Assembly (NCBI RefSeq): GCF_042676605.1
Contig: NZ_JBHTHQ010000007.1
Span: forward strand, 1-27,772
Source: Alloscardovia venturai
Lineage (GTDB): Bacteria > Actinomycetota > Actinomycetes > Actinomycetales > Bifidobacteriaceae
DNA: 27,772 bases
Direction: 5' to 3'
The notes beneath the pieces are model-generated. The model did not search any database, was not told the origin of the DNA, and was given only the letters and a program-made list of their open reading frames with translations. How positions within the stretch are numbered: the first letter of the stretch is position 1; every line of letters begins with the position of its first letter. Made by a program: the position numbers and the translations under genes. Below, piece after piece: positions 15,756 to 22,742 of this stretch.

Positions 15756-16889
15756 TTAGCGTAAGGTACGGCGAGTACGTACAGCCTCTGCAAGCGTTCG
15801 GAGAAGCTGTTCAGTTCGTTCCCACGAAATGCAGCTATCCGTTACGGACTTACCATAGACTAATTGGTCAAGCGGGGCTGGCGACTGGTTCCCCGCTTCG
15901 ATGAAACTTTCCATCATGATTCCTGAAATACCATCTTCACCGTGAGCGATACGCGATGCGATATCTTCAACGACAGCCGCCTCTCGAATCTCGTTTTTTC
16001 CTGAATTACCGTGCGCTGCATCAATAATGACACCACGCGACGCTGCTTGAGGAGCCTTCGACTCACGTAAATATTCCAACGCATCCGCCACAGACTGTGC
16101 GTCATAATTCGGGCCATGAATGGAGCCACGTAAGATTACATGGCAATCAGGATTTCCACGCGTTTCCGCGGCAATAACTGCGCCATCGACATTAATAGAA
16201 AGAAAATGATGTTCATGTGCTGCGGTGTAGCAAGAATCCGCAGCGACTTTAACGTTACCATCAGTGGAATTTTTAAATCCCACAGGCATAGAAAGTCCCG
16301 ACGCAAGCTGACGATGGACTTGGGATTCTGTGTTACGAGCGCCAATAGCGCCCCAACTGATGGCGTCCGATATATACTGCGGCGTAATCGGGTCGAGAAA
16401 CTCCGTAGCAGTAGGCAAGCCGAGCTCTACCGTATCCACTAAAATCTTGCGCGCCAACCACATGCCTTTGCGGATATTGAAAGTACCATCAAGGTCAGGA
16501 TCGTTGATAAGCCCCTTCCAACCAATAGTCGTACGTGGCTTCTCAAAATATACACGCATAACGATGAGAATCTCATCGTGTAATTGCTCTGCTAGCGTAG
16601 CCAACCGTTGAGCATAGTCACGTGCAGCCCTCGCATCATGAATCGAGCACGGTCCGACGATGACGACAAGACGATCATCTCTGCCATGCAAGATGTCGCG
16701 AATGGCAGCACGCGATTCGCGAACACGCGCGACCATTGCCGCATTGAGTGGAATTTCATTGATAAAAGCACGCGGAGCGGGTATAGGGTCGAGCTGACGA
16801 ATGTTGACGTCGACAGTTTCAGGAAGAACCGCATGAGCACTGAGCTTCATGCTATCTTGTGACGAATCTGGACCGCGAAGTTCACTCAT
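15756..16889 (-). CDS. DAHP synthase (3-deoxy-7-phosphoheptulonate synthase), copy 1
   Basis: This 377-residue class I alpha DAHP synthase is the first gene of the aromatic pair. It shows the same catalytic set as its neighbour: VIVGPCSIHD, RVYFEKPRTTIGWKG, the GARNTESQVHRQ block, IIDAAHGNSGK, MMESFI and SVTDSCISW. The N-terminus is about 15 residues longer than copy 2. Two ATGs in tandem lie at 16892 and 16889; the second is better spaced from AAAGGAG. The pair is preceded by a 14-bp tandem repeat (16933-16960) and the pepC terminator, so the operon promoter should lie in 16893-16970. No trp or phe leader peptide is evident there. Confidence 0.93.
   Translation of the reverse strand: MSELRGPDSSQDSMKLSAHAVLPETVDVNIRQLDPIPAPRAFINEIPLNAAMVARVRESRAAIRDILHGRDDRLVVIVGPCSIHDARAARDYAQRLATLAEQLHDEILIVMRVYFEKPRTTIGWKGLINDPDLDGTFNIRKGMWLARKILVDTVELGLPTATEFLDPITPQYISDAISWGAIGARNTESQVHRQLASGLSMPVGFKNSTDGNVKVAADSCYTAAHEHHFLSINVDGAVIAAETRGNPDCHVILRGSIHGPNYDAQSVADALEYLRESKAPQAASRGVIIDAAHGNSGKNEIREAAVVEDIASRIAHGEDGISGIMMESFIEAGNQSPAPLDQLVYGKSVTDSCISWERTEQLLRTLAEAVRTRRTLR
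16486..16569. repeat. Near-identical tract shared by the two DAHP synthase genes (copy 1)
   Basis: Partner of 15405-15488 with one mismatch (16551). A second, shorter conserved patch encoding LASGLSMPVGFKN (around 16265-16310 versus 15195-15240) differs at only a few positions. Confidence 0.85.
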
Positions 16890-16932
16890 CATAGCTCCTT
16901 TTTATACTCTTATGCTTCATGTCTCATACGTG

Positions 16933-16960
16933 CTGTGTGCTCTATACTGTGTGCTCTATT
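16933..16960. repeat. Two tandem 14-bp repeats upstream of the DAHP synthase pair
   Basis: CTGTGTGCTCTATA (16933-16946) is followed directly by CTGTGTGCTCTATT (16947-16960), one mismatch at the last base. On the minus strand each copy reads as a GAGCACACAG block preceded by a TATAG/AATAG edge, so two -10-like boxes are created. They start 41 bases before the DAHP synthase start. Confidence 0.9.
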
Positions 16961-16962
16961 GT

Positions 16963-17005
16963 AAAACACAAGCGCTCGCAAGATCACCAACAATCTCACG
17001 AGCGC
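16963..17005 (-). terminator. Terminator of pepC
   Basis: A 13-bp stem (16972-16984 with 16993-17005, two wobble pairs) with an 8-base loop is followed by TTGTGTTTT on the minus strand. It lies about 60 bases after the pepC stop. Confidence 0.8.
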
Positions 17006-17067
17006 GTGATTTGAGCGATAGACTACACCATTACAGCGATATCGCTCTCTATCCTTTATGTAAGAAA

Positions 17068-18396
17068 TTATGCAAGAGCACCCATCGGATCCCATGCGGG
17101 GAGTTTGATAGCCTCCTGTTCAAGAGCCTTTTGATACTCTGCTGGAAGCAGAGACTTTGGCACGGCAATTTCATACACAAACTCATCAAACCACGGATCA
17201 TCCATAGTGAAGTAGCCGTTATCAGCAATATCGGTACCCCATGAGTTCTCTACACGCCAACGATTTGTCTTCTCTCCCTCAGCATCTACACCAGCAAATG
17301 CCATAGCATGATTCATGGCGGAGTCTGCAAAGCGTACACGAGCTTCCTTGTCAAGATCGAAGTCAATGTCATAGACACGGCCGTACTCGAATAAATCCGT
17401 AGCCCACGCACCATCCTTGCGGTCCATCATAGGATGACAGTCAGCGCCAAACCACACCGGTATCCCCTGCTCTTCCATAATCTTTCGAGCAGTGTTCTTC
17501 ATGAGTTGAGTGTCGACATTAAGGTAAGCAGTTGGAGTTCCCCCAGCAACGTTGCCCAAATGCTCGATAGCAATCATCGTGCCCTTTGGATGCTCGCGGC
17601 GAGGATCATCAACGAGGCATACATAGTCTTCGAGATGTGCCGGACCTACATACTTCTTCCAGAACTCCTGCGGGGTCATTTCACCCTCACGATGGAAATT
17701 ACCATCCTTGTCAGTGTATTCCCAGTCGAAAGACGTTGGAGGAGTACCCAGATGAATGGTCAGAATACGATGAGCCTGCTCGACTGCTTCCTTCGCGATA
17801 CGGTTAGCGTCACTAGGATTTGTATACATGTGGGCAACAGCTTGACGTAGAGCCTTGCGAAGCTCAGTGTTCATCGCACCAGTGTTCTGAGAGGAGGCAG
17901 TTTCTGGGAAGAAATCCCGTGGGACAGCACCATATTTGGTGTAAATATTCATCGCCATAGTCCACTGTCCGCCGTCGCCCATGAGGTCGTGCAGCAAGAA
18001 CTGAATGAGTCGAGAGTCAGACGGTTCACCAGCTGCGATGAGTTCTTGCATATCCTGCATGAAGTAGTTAGCACGTTCAAGCTTATCGAAGTACATCGCA
18101 TACGCTTGGCTAAATTCAAACTTATCGATATTCATCTCGCGCTTGGCGACGAAACGAGCAACGTTCAGCGAGCTAAAGAGCCAGCAACGGCCTGAATGCT
18201 TTTGGCTTGTAGCTGGACCATTATCAATGATAGTACTGAAACGACGCTGGAGATAGCGAGCACGATCGTAGTTCTTTGCGACCGCATCAATGCCAGATGC
18301 CGTGACCGCATTCATCGCTATACGATTTGCTTCACGGCTATCAAAATTCGCGCGCAGACCTTCTAAAGTCTGTGCACTCAGTGGTTCAAAAGACAT
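17068..18396 (-). CDS. pepC: Aminopeptidase C (bleomycin hydrolase family, C1B)
   Basis: This 442-residue cytoplasmic cysteine aminopeptidase belongs to the PepC/bleomycin hydrolase family, which forms hexamers and trims peptides from the N-terminus. The catalytic site is complete: Q65 and C71 in QKHSGRCWLFS, His in MNHAMAFAGV and Asn in VENSWG. The length matches lactic acid bacterial PepC, and the C-terminus (PAWDPMGALA) is the tail that reaches into the active site in this family. The ATG at 18396 is chosen; AAGGG lies 7 bases upstream, whereas the extension to 18471 is hydrophobic and unconserved. It probably helps supply amino acids from peptides, as does the Pcp encoded nearby. Confidence 0.96.
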   Translation of the reverse strand: MSFEPLSAQTLEGLRANFDSREANRIAMNAVTASGIDAVAKNYDRARYLQRRFSTIIDNGPATSQKHSGRCWLFSSLNVARFVAKREMNIDKFEFSQAYAMYFDKLERANYFMQDMQELIAAGEPSDSRLIQFLLHDLMGDGGQWTMAMNIYTKYGAVPRDFFPETASSQNTGAMNTELRKALRQAVAHMYTNPSDANRIAKEAVEQAHRILTIHLGTPPTSFDWEYTDKDGNFHREGEMTPQEFWKKYVGPAHLEDYVCLVDDPRREHPKGTMIAIEHLGNVAGGTPTAYLNVDTQLMKNTARKIMEEQGIPVWFGADCHPMMDRKDGAWATDLFEYGRVYDIDFDLDKEARVRFADSAMNHAMAFAGVDAEGEKTNRWRVENSWGTDIADNGYFTMDDPWFDEFVYEIAVPKSLLPAEYQKALEQEAIKLPAWDPMGALA

Positions 18397-18451
18397 GCTT
18401 CGTCCCTTTTCTAATGAGTCAATACTGAATAGATATTCTACACATACAATT

Positions 18452-18481
18452 AAACCGTGCAGCATGAACACCGCACGATTT
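18452..18481 (-). terminator. Possible weak terminator of the DivIVA-like gene
   Basis: On the minus strand AAATCGTGC pairs with GCACGGTTT (9 bp, one wobble) with a 12-base loop, followed by TTTAATTG, not a clean T run. It may be a terminator or a leader hairpin of pepC. Confidence 0.4.
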
Positions 18482-18555
18482 AATAGAAAGTTTCGTTTTA
18501 CAACGCCTCACATCGCTTTACACTACTTTAGTTTAGAGAGTTTTAGAAAGTACGA

Positions 18556-19944
18556 CTACTCATTGCGATCATTTTCGCTCTTCGTCGCTGACGCTTCAGC
18601 TTGCGCTTCCTCGCTATCAGTTATTTCATCATCTGCACTCTGTGCAGACTCGTCAGAGACCTCAGACGTTTCCGCATCATCAGATGAATCAGGCTGCGCG
18701 AAAAGACTCGATCCAAAAGCACTTGAGAAGATAGAACGCAGTTCATCTACTCGAGAGGTAATGGATGCTTCACGCTCCTGCAATGTCGCGATACGATCTT
18801 GGAGACCTTCAATTTCGTCTTGTGCTGCTGCACGCCGGTCACTGACGAGCTGCTCCGCACGTCGCTTTGCCTCTTCAACAATCTTTTCTGCTTCGCGCTT
18901 CGCTTTCTCACGACTTGAAGTCGCATACTCATCAGCTTTTTTACGGACATCTTTTGCGGCGTCTAAAAGTTCACTCGATTCTTGCTCAACCGTTTCACGG
19001 CGATGAGCAAGGTCTTCGAGCATGTCCTTGACCTTGACATTTGCTTCTTCCTGGCTAGCGGCAATGTCGTGACGTACTTGCTCCGCTTCCTGAGCCACTT
19101 TTGCCAATGTCTGAGCACGCTCCACATCAGCACTGTCCGTAATCTGTCGAGCTTGTGCATGTGCAGCATCTGTAATCTCATCTGCCTGACGTTTCGCGTC
19201 AGAAAGCAAGCGGCTCACCTGCTCACGAACGTCAGCAAGTTTTTGATTTGCTGAGTCAAGAGCTTTCTGGATTTGATCATTTGCCTCGCTCTTTTTCGCA
19301 GCAATTTCATCGTCTGCCTGCTTGCGTTGATCTGCAATAGCCTGCTGCGCTTGTGCCTTCATCTGTGCAAGCTGTGCATCAAATTCAGATTGCTGTGCAT
19401 TGAGACGCTTCTCGTGCTCCTCACTTTTTGCGCTGAGCTCCAAGTCCAGCGTGCGACACTGATCTTCACTCTCTCGCTTAGCAGTAGAAACGAGCTGATC
19501 GCTCTCACTTTGTGCTGTAGAACGCAACGTATCAGCTTGCTCATGAGCCTCGTTGACGACTGTCTCTGCTTCATTACGAGCACTCAGACGCATATTATCT
19601 GCATCAAGTTTCGCATTGTTGAGCAAAGTTTGCGCTTCCTTGCTCGCATTTGAGCGGATAGTTTCAGCATCCTGCTTCGCACGCTCAAGAAGCTCACGAC
19701 TTGTTTGCTCGGCGGATGCAAGCAACTGCTGCGCATTCGCTCCTAATGCTGTAAACGAATTTTGCTGCTGTCCACTATTTTTCTCACGTTCCTCTTGAAG
19801 TTGAGCGTCAAGCTCTAGGATACGTGCATCGTAAATTTTAATCTGTTCGCGTAAGCGTGCAGTATTCTCCTGCGCACGCAAGAACGCATCATCAACCTTT
19901 TCCTTGTCGTAACCACGAAGAACGATGGGGAAATTATCAGCCAT
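18556..19944 (-). CDS. DivIVA-domain coiled-coil protein with hendecad repeats
   Basis: This 462-residue protein has an N-terminal DivIVA-type domain (FPIVLRGYDKEKVDDAFL, residues 5-22) that in relatives binds curved membrane and directs polar growth or septation. A coiled coil of more than 350 residues follows. Much of it is built of 11-residue repeats: nine in register at 67-165 (each with A at position 1 and a hydrophobic pair near 8-9), five at 239-293, and further ones to about 380. The C-terminus (about 405-462) is acidic and probably disordered. It resembles Scy/FilP-like cytoskeletal proteins in layout (inference). The ATG at 19944 has GGAG upstream, and the longer frame to 19968 is not preferred. 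It is likely monocistronic. Confidence 0.85.
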   Translation of the reverse strand: MADNFPIVLRGYDKEKVDDAFLRAQENTARLREQIKIYDARILELDAQLQEEREKNSGQQQNSFTALGANAQQLLASAEQTSRELLERAKQDAETIRSNASKEAQTLLNNAKLDADNMRLSARNEAETVVNEAHEQADTLRSTAQSESDQLVSTAKRESEDQCRTLDLELSAKSEEHEKRLNAQQSEFDAQLAQMKAQAQQAIADQRKQADDEIAAKKSEANDQIQKALDSANQKLADVREQVSRLLSDAKRQADEITDAAHAQARQITDSADVERAQTLAKVAQEAEQVRHDIAASQEEANVKVKDMLEDLAHRRETVEQESSELLDAAKDVRKKADEYATSSREKAKREAEKIVEEAKRRAEQLVSDRRAAAQDEIEGLQDRIATLQEREASITSRVDELRSIFSSAFGSSLFAQPDSSDDAETSEVSDESAQSADDEITDSEEAQAEASATKSENDRNE

Positions 19945-20072
19945 TACTACTCCACACAATAGTGACAATGATTCTTATTAGAACGTATCACGAACAGATA
20001 GCGGCACGCGTATAGTAGCTCGTTTTTCGCGAATTACTCACAGAGTTTCTCGAAAGTAACGCGACTTCTTCA

Positions 20073-20738
20073 TCACGCAGCTTCAGCTGGGAGCAACATG
20101 TCGTGAGAGAAATCGTGTAATTGATACTCAATGCTCGTTGTGATAACGTCACGCGCAGCATCAATCATCATTCCCAATTTCATTGGTTTAGCGTATCCCA
20201 CGTGATTTTCCACCTGCGGGAACGACATAAATCCAGCCGCCGCACCCGGCTGTTTACTCGCCCAATCAAGCAACTCATAGAATAAAGAATTACACACGAA
20301 AGTACCCGCATCGGAGCTGAACGTGACAGGAATATCATGCTCTGCAAACTTCTTGCTAATGGCACGCAACGGTAGACACGTCCAGTACGCCTGTGGACCA
20401 CCCTCGATAACAGGCTCTTTTCGTGGCTGCGCATTGTCAGCATCGGGATGAGACGCATCGATAATATTCTTAGCGCACCGCTCGAGCGCAACCGTTCGAG
20501 AATTTCGTTTCAATCCTGTCGCGAGGATAAGGTGTGGCTGTACTTCATCCAGAGTTTTTTTCAGTGTCGGCCACGCATGCTGGAAACTCATGGGGAGAAG
20601 TACGCTCGTGACGCTTACCGTAGTATCAGCCAGCGTAATACCCTCGTCTGCTACGCTTTGTGCCACAAGTTTTGACGGATTGACATCTATTCCTTCGTAC
20701 GACTCAAAACCACAAACAACCACTCGAATACTACTCAT
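20073..20738 (-). CDS. pcp: Pyrrolidone-carboxylate peptidase (C15), atypical active site
   Basis: This 221-residue member of peptidase family C15 would remove N-terminal pyroglutamate from peptides. The N-terminal VCGFESYEGIDVNPS, catalytic E86 (VALERCAKNI) and nucleophile C149 (SDAGTFVCNSLFY) are conserved. The third residue is not: the family has GF(I/V)H(V/I)P, whereas here it reads GFMSFP (Ser172). His179 (ENHVGY) lies seven residues further and might substitute. The enzyme may be altered or inactive, or the lineage may use another base. A weak GAAAG ribosome-binding site precedes the ATG. It lies 60 bp downstream of pgeF on the same strand. Confidence 0.85.
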   Translation of the reverse strand: MSSIRVVVCGFESYEGIDVNPSKLVAQSVADEGITLADTTVSVTSVLLPMSFQHAWPTLKKTLDEVQPHLILATGLKRNSRTVALERCAKNIIDASHPDADNAQPRKEPVIEGGPQAYWTCLPLRAISKKFAEHDIPVTFSSDAGTFVCNSLFYELLDWASKQPGAAAGFMSFPQVENHVGYAKPMKLGMMIDAARDVITTSIEYQLHDFSHDMLLPAEAA

Positions 20739-20798
20739 AATCGCTTTTCTTTCTTCTTCTCACGCCACTTTAAAAATACAGTTCTCCCCGCGCACTAA

Positions 20799-21716
20799 TT
20801 ACTCAGATTTATAGGGGCTTACGCATGCGAGCATACGCCCCGATACATCTTTACCTGCAAGGGTCGCGCGACGATAAGAGAACCACAGTGGATTCTCCCG
20901 TGTGCATAGCGCATTGTGCATGAGATTCATACGCTCTTCCACACTTGAGGAGCCTTCCTCGTCATTCTCACACAACTCGCGAAGTTCTGGATCTGGTGTC
21001 AAATATTCCGTTGCTGCAGCTACTCGTGGCAAGGAGTCTACGAGATTGTCCTGTAAGACATCTGCTTTTTTCAACGCTTGGAGCGCAGCCTTTTCAAGGT
21101 CAATTCCTGCTCCTCCAAACTGTGTAATAGTTGCAGTTCCTGGGAATTTTTCCTCAAATGCCATAGCAATATCATTTCCGACTTCATAGCATTGCCCACA
21201 AATGCACGGACCTAAAGTAGCTCGGATATGCTCACGATGAGCACCTTTAAACTCCATAGCCGCTACTGTCTGCTCAATAATTCCATTCATCAGGCCACGT
21301 CTGCCACAGTGTGCGACACCACTGACTCTTGCGTGTGGATCTACGAGAAGTACCGGGAGACAATCCGCGCCAAACACTCCGAACGCCTCATCCGACGTGC
21401 TGACAATTCCGTCTGCTTCAAGTTCAGTCATCTTAGTCTTGTCCTCTATCTCATCCATCAGGACAACTTCGCCAGAATGGACCTGATACACTGTATAAAC
21501 ATGCGAGCCAATAACACCATCGAGCGCTTCACGGTTACAGGATACTGCCCACTCATCATCTCCCTGACGGCTGCTCATGTTCGCATAGCCATAAGTTGCA
21601 TCCGAATTCCCGCCTAACCGCGTGGAGTACCAGGCTCGATAGCCCTCAGCAAGTTCGATAGGGATGACAGCTGGTATAGGCGAATCTACTGTCGCATCCG
21701 CATTCTCCTGATTCAT
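20799..21716 (-). CDS. pgeF: YfiH/PgeF/LACC1-family protein (purine nucleoside phosphorylase or peptidoglycan editing)
   Basis: This 305-residue protein is of the DUF152 family, once called laccase-like and now linked to purine nucleoside phosphorolysis and, in E. coli, to editing of muropeptide precursors. The metal-site residues are present: H80 in YQVHSGEV, C119 in FGADCLPVLLVD and H136 in VAHCGRRGL (family consensus HAGWRG). LGPCICGQCYEVG is the family's GPAIGxxxYEVG. The ATG at 21716 lies 4 bases after the aldo/keto reductase stop, with CAGGGAAG as ribosome-binding site inside that gene's end. An acidic segment near 245-262 may be a lineage-specific loop. The local gene symbol is provisional. 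Confidence 0.9.
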   Translation of the reverse strand: MNQENADATVDSPIPAVIPIELAEGYRAWYSTRLGGNSDATYGYANMSSRQGDDEWAVSCNREALDGVIGSHVYTVYQVHSGEVVLMDEIEDKTKMTELEADGIVSTSDEAFGVFGADCLPVLLVDPHARVSGVAHCGRRGLMNGIIEQTVAAMEFKGAHREHIRATLGPCICGQCYEVGNDIAMAFEEKFPGTATITQFGGAGIDLEKAALQALKKADVLQDNLVDSLPRVAAATEYLTPDPELRELCENDEEGSSSVEERMNLMHNALCTRENPLWFSYRRATLAGKDVSGRMLACVSPYKSE

Positions 21717-21720
21717 ACGG

Positions 21721-22596
21721 CTACTTCCCTGCATTAAGACGTAAGAGCTCCTCATCGCTGAGCACAAGTTGATCCGCTTTCAACGAATCAAGAATAGTCT
21801 GACTGCGATGTGTCCCAGGAATGACGAACATATGGTCTCCCATAGCCAGCTCCCATGCTAGAACGACTTGCTGGTAGCTGACTCCGTGCGCCGCTGCTAC
21901 TTCCTTGAAAATATCGTATTTAGTCTCATCTTTTGGCTTACGGAAACCTCCTAACGGCGACCAGCACAGGAATGCAAGCCCCAGCTTCTTCGTATACTCC
22001 ACGGTGTCTAGAGTGTCCTTATAAATTGGCGATAACTGATTTTGCACAGCCACAAACGCATCTCCTAAAATAGAACGTGCGATGTCAATCTGCTCAATAC
22101 TTGCATTTGAAATGCCGATAGTCTTTGCCACTCCCTGGTCATAAAGTGCTTTCATACCTTCGATTGATTCGTTATACGGGACTTTAGGATCTGGGCGGTG
22201 GAAGTAGAGCAAGTCAATGGAATCGACGCCGAGCGCTACTGCCGATTGCTTACCATATTGAATCAAAGCTTCAGGAGCACCGTTGACGTCCCATGTCGGA
22301 ACCCCATCAGTAAAGTTGCGGAAATGACCAGCTTTGGTAGCAACTAAGACTTCATCTCTTGGACCATTCCATGTGTCTAATGCCTCGCGGATAAGCTTTT
22401 CATTGTGTTGCTCCTCTCCACCAGACATGTAGTATGCCCAAGCAGTATCAATGAATCGACATCCAGCATCTAAGGCATCATGGATAATCTCGATGGACTC
22501 CTCGTAAGGAGGCTTCTTCTCAATAGAGAGACCCATACCTCCTAGAGCAATAGCAGTCGTAGTGTAAGGTCCAATCTTTCGTATCAGCGCAGACAT
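21721..22596 (-). CDS. Aldo/keto reductase
   Basis: This 291-residue NADPH-dependent oxidoreductase has a TIM-barrel fold. The catalytic tetrad is intact: D50 and Y55 in FIDTAWAYY, K88 in VATKAG and H133 in LLYFHRPD. GISNASIEQ and SPLGGF fit cofactor-binding loops, with a phosphate-binding segment near VIPGTHRSQTI. The closest relatives by pattern are actinobacterial/firmicute AKRs often annotated as pyridoxal 4-dehydrogenase or oxidoreductase YajO-like; the substrate is unknown. The ATG at 22596 has AAGGAGGA at ideal spacing. It is first gene of a pair with pgeF and may extend to pcp. Confidence 0.92.
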   Translation of the reverse strand: MSALIRKIGPYTTTAIALGGMGLSIEKKPPYEESIEIIHDALDAGCRFIDTAWAYYMSGGEEQHNEKLIREALDTWNGPRDEVLVATKAGHFRNFTDGVPTWDVNGAPEALIQYGKQSAVALGVDSIDLLYFHRPDPKVPYNESIEGMKALYDQGVAKTIGISNASIEQIDIARSILGDAFVAVQNQLSPIYKDTLDTVEYTKKLGLAFLCWSPLGGFRKPKDETKYDIFKEVAAAHGVSYQQVVLAWELAMGDHMFVIPGTHRSQTILDSLKADQLVLSDEELLRLNAGK

Positions 22597-22667
22597 AATT
22601 CCTCCTTGAAGAGACACGAGCACAATCTAAAGCTTTATACGTCTATGTTATCCGAAAAGTGATACAG

Positions 22668-22694
22668 AAAGGGGCAAGCCGTAAAGCCTGCCCC
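22668..22694 (-). terminator. Terminator of pnp
   Basis: GGGGCAGGC pairs with GCTTGCCCC (one wobble) around a 6-base loop, followed by TTTC on the minus strand. It lies about 50 bases after the pnp stop. Confidence 0.75.
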
Positions 22695-22742
22695 TGCATT
22701 TCAGCATATAAGCGCTATGCGCTATAGTCGTATGACTGCGTT

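Noticed and set aside
20027..20065. Imperfect inverted repeat (TCGCG/TTACT arms) between pcp and the DivIVA-like gene
   Set aside because: The stem has a bulge and large loop and no T run on either strand; not convincing as terminator or operator.
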